Shown piece by piece: positions 1 through 10,217 of a stretch of DNA of 64,000 bases. The stretch is from Pinus tabuliformis (Eukaryota; Streptophyta; Pinopsida; Pinales; Pinaceae). The notes beneath the pieces were generated by a model. It was given only the letters and a program-made list of their open reading frames with translations. It did no database searches and had not been told where the DNA came from. The stretch's first letter is position 1, and each line of letters opens with the position of its first letter. The translations under genes were made by a program, and so were the position numbers. Location: positions 1,233,450,955-1,233,514,954 of the forward strand of contig CM062819.1 of assembly GCA_031772625.1 (NCBI GenBank). The letters are read 5' to 3'.

Positions 1-393
1 AATGTTGTTGAGATGAATGCTACCTCCTCCTTCTATCTCAATTGATGTCGATCCAATGCCTTTTATCGGATAGTTCTTGTTGTCACCAAGCTCCACAGAG
101 TATGAGGACTTTCCTTTGGATAGGGCTTTGAGTTGTTTATGATGTCTAGTCATGTGTCTTGAAGCTTCACTATCTATCACCCATATATTTTCATCTTGAA
201 ATGTTGTGGTGAGGGCTGAGAACAATACTTCATTCTTTGAAGATTTGAGATCTTTGGAAGGGAAGAGAATATTCCATACTGCCTTGAAACTTTGCTTGAT
301 GAGACTTGCTAATGATGAACACTTCTTTTCAAGCCTCTTCATAATAGAGTTAACCTTCTTCATGCCTTGTGTGAACCATAATTCTGATACCAT
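1..393 (-). pseudogene. Copia protease fragment, open to the window edge
   Basis: Minus-strand frame of 131 codons with no stop. It starts at an ATG that straddles the LTR end and the primer site, and it runs off the window. Its second half matches the Copia aspartic protease: WVIDSEAS at the active site, followed by an RHMT..H and a GIGS region. The catalytic triad normally reads D-S/T-G; here the Gly is Glu, so the enzyme is probably inactive. The first part has no CCHC zinc knuckle, and only about 210 bases separate the primer site from the protease. Most of gag must therefore have been deleted. A functional product is unlikely. Confidence 0.7.
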
Positions 394-1508
394 GTTGAAG
401 AATCTAAGGCAAGATCACATTAATGATTCTTCTAACTATGATAACTGCTTGTGATGTCTTTTCACTTATTAGGATTATCTTCTTGTTATTATTATTATAG
501 TGTGTTCTTCAATCATCAAACAACTACCAAAACAAGAAGATCAACAAGATACAAGTACACAAGATGTAGGCTCCAAGCCAGGGCAAAATCTCTCCTCTTG
601 AGAGGAAAACCCTTCAATCTCTTCTTATAGATTCTTTATTGACGAACACCAAGACCCTTGACCAACACTGATGCCCTTCCAAGACTAAGATCAACTTCTC
701 ACTAATGTGCTTGCTTTACTTCTTTCCAAACCCAATAGAATCTCTTCCGGCAACACTACTTCGACCTCCAGCCACAACTTTTCGGCCCTAACTGCAGATC
801 TGCAACTTCGACCCTTTGGTAGCAGCTACTACTTCGCACGCGTAGACTAGAACTGCTTCTTTGCCTCCAGTTGCCTTGCTTGACCTAATTTGTCTTCTAG
901 ATCTAGAAGGGAACTTTGTTGGCCTTTCCTTCAACCCTTTTTCATCAGATCGAATCCTCACAATGAAATCGTAGCCAAGCAGCAGAAACCCTAGCGAAAA
1001 GATGGATAATTTCGTCCTCCTTCGGATGTGTGGAGAGAAAGAGAGAGAGGAACCTGAAACACTTCTTCTCCTTCTTCTGCCTTCTTCGTTGCCTTGTTTT
1101 AGTTCTTCCTTCACATGAGAGAGAGAGGAATGGATGTGTCCAAATGAGATCGAACTGTATATATAGGTCTTCCAGGGGTATGAATTCCAGCTTCTAGACT
1201 GACTTGATAGGCTGGAAGGCCGACTTGGTCTTGGAAGGCTCGGTAAAATACAAAAATAATTCTTTTTACAATTTATAAGATGCTCGTTGGGGTCTTCATA
1301 TTATGACAATGTCCCTATTTGACTTCTTTGACCTAGGACAACCATAGAAGCACTTTCAATTAGTGCTTGACCTATAAAACAAATTTCTTGGGTAAGAAAC
1401 CCAGGCTCAATAATAATAATAATAATTTTTCTTTCTTTTACAAAATACAAGAATCAAAAGTACATTTCATATTTATGAAGACCGAACCTAATTACACTTT
1501 CTTCAACA
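393..1508 (-). repeat. 5' LTR of element H
   Basis: LTR of about 1116 bp bounded by TGTTGAAG at 393 and CTTCAACA ending at 1508, next to the primer site at 381-392. On the minus strand a TATA box (tatatata, 1158-1165) lies upstream of a CT-rich leader. The outer boundary was set by aligning the tail with solo LTR G, which ends in the same TGTTGGA-type terminus. Short plus- and minus-strand ORFs inside it are not genes. Confidence 0.75.
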
Positions 1509-1840
1509 CTTGGTTGGTGCTCTGAGAGATTGGGCCGACTACTTTTGTTTCAGCTATATGTCTGTATCTTTGAGGGTTGTAGCATAAGGCACACCTTTGA
1601 CTAAAAGCAGTTTTCTCTCTTTTGTGTCTTGCCCAACATACCTTCATTTTACAAGTACTTGCATATGAATGACTTTCAAAACATTGTTTAAGGGTTAATA
1701 TTTTTACTCATACACATCAAACACTACCATTTAAGGCATCCAAACTAATAAATCTTTTGGTCAATCCCATTCATATAATTAAATCCTAGCCACCTTCACT
1801 CATTTGTACCAAAATGATAGACTTAGGATTTAGTCTAGAA
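1509..1840. other. no gene seen
   Basis: AT-rich sequence between the end of the Copia LTR and the decayed hAT coding region. No open frame, repeat or RNA gene is recognised. It could be an intron or 3' part of the hAT relic on the minus strand. Confidence 0.4.
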
Positions 1841-2600
1841 ATCCCCACTTAGGTAGAAAACTATCATCCAAGTCTTAGAAGTGAGGTCATTCCAAGAACT
1901 TGTCATTTTACCCAAACCATGTGCTACTTTTGCTTTTTCATGATCAAGTCCCACGGTTCTAGCCTTGTATCCTTCGGGGGCATCATTAATGGCGGAAACC
2001 ATTTCATGCCAATAAGGTGAGCGGAGAACATTGAAGGGTATCCCACATGCATAGAGAAACTGGTAAATTTTTGAATCCACATCATTCCTACACCCTTCGT
2101 TAAGGAAATCTAATATGGTTTTTCGCCTTAAGGGGATGTTTGTTCTTGTGCCTCCATATCCATTGCCATGGAAGGATGTTGATGGAGTTCTTAGTCTATG
2201 TGAATGTGGGTTAGTGGTTTCATGTTCAAAGTCACCCTTTGATCTTTTAGATTTGTATTGCGCTTCCTCCCCTTCCCGTATGTATTTGGCTATTTGTTGT
2301 TGTGACACACTTCCACAAGTTTTAATTCCTATTTGTTTATTTCCATCCCATGGCATTTTCCCATAGAGATGCTTTCTGGCAAAGGGTGTATGAATGTGTG
2401 TCAGTCTTTTTGCAATGGAGGCATGTAAATTTAGTGGTTCCACCCCCTTTGCCTCCTTCAGGCCTAGAAACATATTTCCACAATGGGGTTTGGTCTGATT
2501 TGGTTTTTGTGTCCTCATCATCCCCACTCTCCTCCTCCTCCTCCTCACCAAGGTGCTCCTCCTCTCTAGGATTTTCAAATCCACCACTGCCCACTTATTC
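1841..2600 (-). pseudogene. BED/DUF659 hAT transposase N-terminal half, decayed
   Basis: The minus strand encodes the first half of a plant hAT-type transposase in two frames. Frame one (about 2594 to 2375) has an acidic stretch, then a BED zinc finger beginning TPLWKYV with the CxxC pair FTCLHCKK. The frame then shifts near 2385. Frame two (to about 1880) carries the rest of the finger (LYGKMPWDG..IGIKTC), a linker, and the DUF659 entry segment CGIPFNVLRSPYWHEMV followed by a GLDHEKAKV block. The DDE core and dimerisation domain are missing. An intron acceptor may lie just upstream (near 2743). Relic transposon or domesticated-gene relic cannot be separated here; the frameshift favours a dead copy. 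Confidence 0.7.
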
Positions 2601-2867
2601 ATCCTCTTCATCAACCCTCCTCCTACTCTCCAACACCATAATAACCAAAAAAGGAACCAACATCAAGAGAATGCCAAACCATATAACCATGATGTTTGAA
2701 GTTTTGATTCTTTGAATTTTGCTAGAGTTATAGTTTCTTTCCTGCAATAAAATGGAGGAATGAGAATGGAAACTTGAAAGAGAAAAGACAACATTTTCAC
2801 TTAACAATGAACATATAAAAAACACAAATGCTAGATTAGATTCTAGATCCTACCTCTTTGGCCTTCA
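2601..2867 (-). other. putative intron end of the hAT relic
   Basis: On the minus strand a pyrimidine-rich run ending in TTATTGCAG (acceptor about 2743) precedes the exon-like sequence that leads into the BED frame. Beyond it the sequence is interrupted by element A; the flank resumes at 12446. Splicing is inferred from the motif only. Confidence 0.3.
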
Positions 2868-2872
2868 ATCCC

Positions 2873-3997
2873 TGTTGATTTTGGGTAGCATCAGATGTGC
2901 TCTAGCCTTGAAAATTGGTGGAGAGGCTAAGGCACATGAAATCTCCAAGACCCAGAAATTGTTTGGAGAAATTCCACCCGGATGAGGAGTTATTAGAATT
3001 AGTATTATTTTTAATGGGTTCCTAAGTCTAAACTTAGGAAAATAAAGATATTAATGTGTATTAATAAAATATGGGTGAGAAAGTTCTAAGTGACGAGGAT
3101 CAAGCTAGTTCTAATCTTAGCTGTTGATTAGGGACTTAATCTTGGCCATTGATTTGTCAACAGGAAAAGTATAAGAGGAGGTTTGAGGGTCAATTGGAGA
3201 TACACCAAGTGATCAAAGAATTCAATTTTCTAGGGTGAGGTTTGCTGAGGAAATCGAGTTAGTGATCAGAGTTGCAGTGAGGGGCAGTTCAACAAGGGAT
3301 TTTCATCCGAGGCCGAAGAATACATAATAGAGAGGCAACGCAGTGCTAGGAGAGACAACGCAAGCCCTAGAAGGGCTGACGCAGAGGCCTAAGCGCTGAC
3401 GCAGAGTGTTGATGTAGATGATGCAGAAGCCATAGAGGCTAACACTGGGCCTCAAAGGCAGCGCTGGGGAGATTTTTTGGGGTAGACTGGGAGCATATCA
3501 ATAGATTTTGAGCCGGGAGAGGGTGATGCAACCCCTGGAGGAGTGACGCAGTTCCAAAGCAGTGCTTGGAGTAGCTTTCGCTGTCCAACATAAGGAACAA
3601 CTGGAGTCACTGTAGGGTTTGATCATTCGATTGCTGATTTTCTAGAATATCTGTCTCCGGATAGAGGTACTACTGCCGAGGAAATTCTCTGTTGGGTAAG
3701 CCATTTCTGGCACCCTAGTATTCATGAATCTACTTAATAATACAAACCCTCTATATGCTGCACCAGTTTTCCCGAATTGGGTTTTTTCGGGGACTATTGT
3801 CCAAAAATAACGGTGTCCCTTGTGTTATTGTCTCAGTTTATTACAGTGCATGATTTGTATATTTGTGAACGATGCAATAGTGCTTACTTCGATGTTTATG
3901 CAATTATATAACTTGTGAATGTAAAGAAAAAGTAGGAGATTGTAAACCAGTAATTGCAGTAGGGGTTTTTGCTGTGTTAGATTCAGGAATTTTCACA
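2873..3997 (+). repeat. 5' LTR of element A
   Basis: 1125-bp LTR from TGTTGATTTTGG to GAATTTTCACA, directly followed by the primer site. A TATA-like box tataagagg (3170-3178), shared by all LTRs of this family, precedes a leader rich in the motif tgacgcagagg. A conserved block near the end (cccgaattgggtttttt) precedes the polyadenylation region. Confidence 0.88.
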
Positions 3998-4009
3998 TGG
4001 TATCAGAGT
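3998..4009 (+). promoter_or_regulatory. primer binding site, tRNA-iMet
   Basis: TGGTATCAGAGT lies directly after the 5' LTR and matches the 3' end of plant initiator tRNA-Met in 11 of 12 positions. It would prime minus-strand DNA synthesis. Confidence 0.85.
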
Positions 4010-4895
4010 GATTGCAAATCATAGGAGACTGAAGACACCAACCGAGAAATATGAGAATTTGCAGCAGAGAAGCAGCTGTCCCAATAGACAACGTTGTTCT
4101 AGAGCTGAAGAGGCAAGAGGGGTGACAAAGTGCAGAGAGTGTGACGCAGAGGCTCATGGAGTGCCTGCATCAGCATTCTGAGCCGGGAGAGGAAGACGCA
4201 GTAGCTGCGTCAGCAATCAATGCTAGCGTAGAGGCAAAGGAGAGCAAATCAGGCTCATGCAGAGCCACATCATCCCTTTGAGCCAGGAAGGATTGACGCA
4301 GTTGGCCGGGAGGTGTAGATTCAGCCCACGCAGAGATTGTGCAGAGCTTGAAGGGCTCAGATTCTTCAAGTTGCCGGGGCTAAGGGAGCTGTGTAGATTT
4401 TGATATGTGGAGCTGGTGGGACATTGTTTTTGTCGGTGCAGAACAGTGTCTAAGGAGACTGAACCAAGGTAGAGAGAAGCACTACCTCGATAGATTTCTA
4501 GCCAAGAAATCTAGATCCGGGTTGCAACAGTAAAGGAGGATTGGAGAGGAGTGATTCGATGGTTGGACGGAGGATTTCCGAGAGGGAAATCAAGACTTAG
4601 AGGGAGTTTAGAGAAGAGGAGCAAAGATGGCAATGAATGGGTTGAGAGATCACGACAGATTGAACGAAGCATCCAATTTTGTCATCTAGAATGCTAGGAT
4701 CCTGGCAATCCTAGACAAACATCGCATCAAGGACTATGCCTTGAAGGTTGTTGCTGAACCTGTCGACACTGATCCATTGAAAAAATACTAAGAGGCCCAG
4801 GCTAAGTCCAAGTGCATGATCTTAGACGAGGTCAAAGATCATGTCGTACCATACATTGCTGAGAAGAACACAACAAGGGAGATGTGGGAGACCTT

Positions 4896-5942
4896 TGTTG
4901 ATTTGTGGTAGAATCAGATGTGCTCTAGCCATGAAAATTGGTGGAGGCTAAAGCACATGAGATCTCCAAGACCCAGAAATGGTTTGGGGAAATTCCACCT
5001 GGTTAGATAGATATTAAAATAATTAATATTTTTAATGGGGTTCCTAAGTCTAAACTTAGGAAAATTAAAATGTTAATGGGTATTAATATAAAACTGGGTG
5101 AGAATGTTCTAAATGACATGGATCAAGCCAAATCTAATCTTAGCTGTTGATTAGAGACTTAATCTCGGCCATTGAAGACTCAATAGGAAAAGTATAAGAG
5201 GAGGCTTGAGGGTCAGTTGGAGATACACCAAGATTGATCTGTCAGTTTGATTTTCTGGAGCGGGGTTTGCTGAGAAAATTTGAACAAGTGATCTGTTGAA
5301 GCAAGGGGCAGTGAGTACATAGCAGGGAGGCAGAGATAGTGCCTAAGGGTCAGCGCAGTGACCAGAGAGGTCGATGTAGAGGCAGCTAAAGCTACGCAGT
5401 GGCAACAAGAGCCACGCAGAGGCAGCTAGAGACTGCACAAAGGCTGAGGGGCCTGCGTGGGTGACACAAAAGGCCAGAGAGCTGACACAAAGAAGTAGAA
5501 GGTTGACGCAGAGGGTTCTAGAGCTACGCTGAGGCTAGCAGGGTTGACGTAGAGCCTTGGCGAAGCGCCGGAAGGATTTTCATGGGGCAGACTTGCTGAG
5601 TATCTATCTCCGAGAAGAAGTATTACTGTCATGTAAAAATCTCTGTTGGGTGAGCCAGTTTGGTTGTACTCAAGAAATCTGCATAATATTAAAACCCTCA
5701 AAACTATTGCATCGGTTTTCCCGCATTGGGTTTTTCCGGGAACGATTGTCCAAAAATAATGGTGTCCCTTGTGTGTTTGTCTAGTATTTCAGTTGTTGAT
5801 CTGTATATGAGTTAAGGTTACGTTTGTGTTTATTTTCGATATTTATATGCATAAATAACTTGTTAAGGAATAAACAAGTAGGTGAAATAAACCAGATAAT
5901 GCAGTAGGGATTTCTAACATGTCAGACTTAGAAATTTCAACA
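4896..5942 (+). repeat. 5' LTR of element B
   Basis: 1047 bp, TGTTGATTTGTGG to TTTCAACA, followed by the primer site. TATA-like tataagagg at 5193-5201, then many tgacgcag/acgcagagg units (about 5340-5560). Confidence 0.87.
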
Positions 5943-6532
5943 TGGTATTAGAGCGTTGTAGATCACAGGAGGACTGAAGACACCAACAATATCAGACATT
6001 TGCAGCAGTAGCAGCTGTCTCGAGAGACAGAGCTACTCCTAAGCAGAAGGCAGTAGAGAAGGAGTGACGCAGAGGGCCTGCGTCATCATTTCGAGCCAGA
6101 AAGAGGGCCAACGCAGAGGCAAAGAGAGGCAGAAGAGACTCATGAAGAGCCATGTCATCCTACTCAGCCAGGTAGGCTTGACGCAGTTGGCCAGAGGAGT
6201 GATTCAACTTTTGCCGGGATTGCATGGAGTTGAAAGGCTCAGTTTCTTTAGTTGTCGGGATCTAGGGAGCTGTGGGCAGATTGTGGAGCTGGTAGGGTGT
6301 TGTTTCTGTTGGAGCAGAACAGTACCTAAAGGGACAGAACCAAGGTAGAGGGAGTCGTTGTCTTGACAGATTTCTAGCTAAGAAATCCAGATTCGAGTTG
6401 CAATTGCAAAGAGGATTGGAGAGGAGGGGTTCGAAAGTTGGCGGGAAGATTTCCAACAAGGAAATTAGGACTTAGAGGGAGATTTCCAGGAGGGAAGTCG
6501 AATCTCAGAGGGAGTCCAGAAGAGGAGTGGAG

Positions 6533-7398
6533 ATGGCAATAAACAGATTGAGGGATCAGGACAAGCTGAACGGGGCTTCCAACTTTGTTATCTGGAAGGC
6601 CAGGAGCCTGTTTGTCCTGGATAGACATTGCATCAAGGGCTTTGCCTTGAGAACCGTGGCTATCCTAATCGCCGCAGTTGATAATGAGAAGTATGAGGAT
6701 GCAATGGCGAGGGCAAAGTGCATAATCCTTGATGGGGTTAAGGATCATGTCGTACCACATATTGCCAAAAAGAACACAGCAAAGGAGATGTGGGATATTT
6801 TGACGACATCGTGTCAAGGCACTTCCGTGCATCAAAAGATGCTATTAGAGAATCAGTTGCGGTCGTATCAGATGCAGAAGGGGGAGCAGATATATCTATA
6901 CCTCCTCAGATTGCAAGAGATTCGGGACCAACTTACTTCCATAGGGGCCATGCCGGATCATGAGTTCATGGTGAGGACTGCCCTCAATGCAGTCTCCAAG
7001 GATTGCGAGACATTTGTCCAAAGAATTTTGGGAAGAGCTAATCTTCCAGGATGGGAAGAGATGTGGGCAACTCTTCTCTAAGAAGAGATTAGATGGTTGA
7101 CCAAGGTAGGGAGTACAGCAAAGGGGGTCGAATCAAGAAAGAGGAAGAGGAGGATGTGGCTCTAGCATCTGCGAGACAGCAGGGGAAGAGGAAGAAGGAC
7201 ATATCCAAGATGAAGTGCTTCCATTGTGGGGATTTGGGTCATTATGCAACCCAATGTCCCATGAAGAAGAATAAGGGAGAGACTTCTGACTCCAAGGTAG
7301 CTCCGGCTAAGGCGGAGAAAGAAGTCGAGACTGTTGACGACCGTGCCAAGAGTGGTCATGCACCTCTAGAGAAGCGGTGGGGTGACATCGAACTGTAG
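6533..7398 (+). pseudogene. gag of element B, near-complete but broken twice
   Basis: Best preserved gag of the gag-only group. The frame opens at 6533 (an in-frame ATG also sits at 6527) with LRDQDKLNGASNFVIWKARS and runs through the capsid region to a TAA at 7079-7081. A shift of frame near 7130 leads to the nucleocapsid part, which has a basic stretch, the CCHC knuckle CFHCGDLGHYATQC (about 7219-7260), and an acidic tail ending RWGDIEL at 7398. In elements A and D a stop also falls at the same capsid-nucleocapsid border. No protease follows. Role: structural particle protein, if expressed. Confidence 0.8.
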
Positions 7399-7988
7399 TC
7401 AGGAGGACTACAGAAGATGAGGGGTAGGATCCTTGAGGTGCCCAAACTCTGGGATCATATCCAGCTACGGGAGCCCCGAATGATAGTAGCAGGATGATGG
7501 ATGTCGGTAGAAGCAAGATGCGATGGAGCAACATGGCAGTGCTAAAGTGCAGAGGTCTGTAGCAGTACAGTGGGGGTTGTAGCAGTGCGAGAGGCACAAA
7601 GGAGGTTGTAGTAGTGTGAGAGGCACAAAGGTGTTTGCAGCAGCGTAGAGGCAGCAGAGGGAGCATAGGATAGTAGCAGAGGTAGCTTTAGCATCAGGAG
7701 GCTTCCGGACTGACAAGGATGTCAGTAGTTGGGTAGATTAGTTACTTACTTCTCGATAACTGAGTTGCAGTGCAACAGTTAGCAGTGGCAGTGCTATGGG
7801 CAGCATGATGTAGCATGTTGAGAGGGAGTTGCAGTACAGATGTAGCAGTGGCAGTGGCAGAGCCATGGGCAACAGTGCAGTGGATGTAGGGCAGTAGGCC
7901 CAACATTAGCACAGGTACCGGTGCGGAAGGATCAATGTGATGTTCAGTGGTGGAGCATTACTAGAGCACATTCCTCGCTAAGAGGGAG
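7399..7988 (+). other. conserved non-coding 3' module of element B
   Basis: About 590 bp between gag and the 3' LTR with no open frame. It starts with 'aggtgcccaaactct' and is dominated by cag/gca-rich words (gcagtggcagtg, tgtagcagtg), then ends at a polypurine tract abutting the LTR. The same order of blocks recurs in A (9643-10217) and, inverted, in D (26534-27114). The last bases (ttcctcgctaagagggagtg) match the end of autonomous element F (near 40460-40477). Confidence 0.7.
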
Positions 7989-9043
7989 TGTTGATTTGTG
8001 GTAGCATCGAATGTGCTCTAGCCATGAAAATTGGTGGAGAGGCTAAAGCACATGAGATCTCCAAGACCCAGAAATGGTTTGGGGAAATTCCACCTTGTTA
8101 GAGAGATATTAAAATAATTTGTATTTTTAATGGGGTTCCTAAGTCTAAACTTAGGAAAATTAAAATATTACTGGGTATTAATATAAAATTGGGTGAGAAC
8201 GTTCTAAATGACATGGATCAAGTCAAATCTAATCTTAGCCGTTGATTAGAGACTTAATCTTGGTCGTTGATTCTTCAACAGGAAAAGTATAAGAGGAGGC
8301 TTGAGGGTCAATTGGAGATGCACCAAGATTGATCAGCCAGTTCGATTTTCTGGAAAGAGGTTGCTGAGAAAATTCGAACAAGTGATCTGTTGCAGCGAGG
8401 GGCAGTGAATACATAGCAGAGAGGCAGAGATAGTCCCTAAGGGTCACGCAGTGACCAGAGAGGCTGACGTAGAGGCAGCCAAAGTGATGCAGAAGTAGTA
8501 GGAGCCACATAGAGGTAGCTAGAGACTGTGCAGAGGCTGAGGGGCCTGCGTGGGTGACGCAGAAGGCCAGAGAGCTGACGCAAAGAAGCAGAAGGCTGAC
8601 GCAGAGGGTTCTAGAGCTACGCTGAGGCTAGCAGGGCTAACACAGAGCCTTGGAGAAGTGCCAGAAGGATTTTCGTGGGGCAGACTTGCTGAATATCTGT
8701 CTCTGAGAAGAGGTATTACTGTCGTGTAAAAATATCTGTTGGGTGAGCCAGTTTGGCACCCTAGTTGTACTCAAGAAATCTGCATAATAATAAAACCCTC
8801 AGAATTGTTGCACCGGTTTTCCTGTATTGGGTTTTTCCGGGGACGATTGTCCAAAAATAACGGTGTCCCTTGTGTGTTTGTCTAGTATTTCAGTTGCTGA
8901 TCTGTATATGAGTTAAGGCTTCATTTGTGTTTATTTTCAGTATTTATATGTATAAATAACTTGTTAAGGAATAAACAAGTAGGTGAAATAAACCAGAGAA
9001 TGCACTAGGGATTTCTAATGTGTTAGACTTAGAAATTTCAATA
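7989..9043 (+). repeat. 3' LTR of element B
   Basis: 1055 bp, TGTTGATTTGTGG to TTTCAATA. It matches 4896-5942 throughout and is followed by the TSD acctt, after which the gag of A resumes. Confidence 0.87.
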
Positions 9044-9642
9044 ACCTTGACCACCTTGTATCAGGGCTCTTTCGTGCTATTATAAAATCAGTTGAGATAG
9101 TATCAGATGCAGAAAGGAGAGGAGATAGATCCCTTCCTTCTCAGGTTGCAAGGGATTCACGGCCAGCTTACTTCCGTGAGGTCAACACTGGATCCAGAGT
9201 TCATGGTTAGGACTGCCCTAAACGCAGTCTTCGAGGAGTGGGAGACTTTTGTCCAAAGCATTTTGGCTAGAGCAACTCTCCACAGTTGGGAGGAGATGTG
9301 GGCAACTCTTCGATAGGAAGAGTTCAGGAAATTGACCAAGGCAGGGAGTAGCGGTAAAGGAGTTCAAATCAGGAAGGAGGAGGAGGAGGATGCAACTGTC
9401 GCATCAGCGGGAGAGCAGGGGCTATAGAAGAGGAAGAAGAAAGACATCTCCAAGGTCAAGTGCTTCAACTGTGGGGAGTTGGGACATTATGCTTCTCAGT
9501 GCCCAGGAAGAAAGGTAAGGGAGAAGCTTCCGAATCAAAGGTTGCTTCAACAAAGGAGGAGAAGGATGTCAAGACTGATGATGATTGTGCCATGAGTGCT
9601 CATGCACCTCTAGAGAAGAGGTGGGAAGACTTGGAGCTATAG

Positions 9643-10217
9643 TCAAGAGGACTATAGAAGGGGGGCAAGATCCTTGAGGTGCCCAAACTCTTAGATCACA
9701 TACGGCTATGGGAGCCCTTAAAGACAGTAGCATGATGATAGGTGTTGGGTGGAGCAAGGTGTGATGGAGCGGCAAGGCAGTGCTAGGGTACAGAAGTCTG
9801 TAGCAACGCAGTGCAAGTTGCAACAGTGCGAGAGGCACAAAAGAGGTTGCAACAGCGCAATGGCAACAGAGGGAGCATAGGATAGCAACAGAGGTAGCTT
9901 CAGCATCACGAGGCTTCCAGACTGATTAGTATGTCAGTGTTTGGGTGAACTCAGTTACTTACTTCCCAGTAACTGAGTTGCAGTGCAGCAGTTAGCAGTG
10001 GTGGTGCTATGGGCAACATGATGTAGCATGTTGAGAGGGAACTGCAATACAGATGTAGCAGTGGTAGTGGCAGTGTCATGGGCAGCAGTACAGGAAGCAA
10101 CAATGCAGTGGATGTGGGGCAGCAGGCCAAGCATCAACACAGAGGACCGATGCAGAGGATCAGTGTGATGCTTCTATGATGAAGCATTGCTAGAGTACAT
10201 TCCTCGCTAAGAGGGAG
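9643..10217 (+). other. conserved non-coding 3' module of element A
   Basis: Homologous to 7399-7988 of element B, with the same cag/gca-rich composition and block order, ending in the polypurine tract before the 3' LTR. No coding potential is seen. Confidence 0.65.

Larger units (their letters stand above)
1..1508 (-). mobile_element. Copia element H, 5' end only (minus strand)
   Basis: This is the 5' end of a minus-strand Ty1/Copia element whose remainder lies left of the window. Read on the minus strand it has a 5' LTR (1508 to 393), a primer binding site resembling tRNA-iMet (392 to 381, TGGTATCAGAAT), and an open frame containing the aspartic protease (393 to 1). The LTR is related to solo LTR G at 22221-38431: both share the stretch around the 'ctccaagcca' block and the tail 'tttatgaagacc'. 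The second LTR and the TSD partner are not in view. Family assignment rests on the protease motif and the LTR match. Confidence 0.8.
4896..9043 (+). mobile_element. gag-only Copia-type element B
   Basis: Complete 4148-bp element inserted in the gag of A, with TSD acctt (4891-4895 and 9044-9048). LTRs at 4896-5942 and 7989-9043, iMet primer site TGGTATTAGAGC at 5943-5954, gag at 6533-7398, then a non-coding module and the polypurine tract aagagggag. Like A and D it has no pol. The 3' LTR ends in TA instead of CA, a point change. The two LTRs are close to identical over long stretches, so this insertion is younger than its host A. Confidence 0.88.
4627..9642 (+). pseudogene. gag of element A, split by element B
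   Basis: Gag in two segments, 4627-4890 and 9049-9642, joined across the acctt duplication. It begins MAMNGLRDHDRLNEASNF, the typical Copia gag start. The second segment has the capsid region (from 9107) and a CCHC zinc knuckle, CFNCGELGHYASQC, near 9465. Breaks: a TAG at codon 21 where relatives have Trp, a TAA near codon 57, a TAG at the capsid-nucleocapsid border (about 9314), and a frameshift after the knuckle. The TAG at codon 21 is also present in element D. The product would package RNA in cytoplasmic particles; this copy cannot make full-length Gag. Confidence 0.8.

Noticed and set aside
7307-7716. minus-strand ORFs over the 3' module of B
   Set aside because: Composition follows the cag-rich repeat on the other strand, and homologous frames in A and D differ or are broken.
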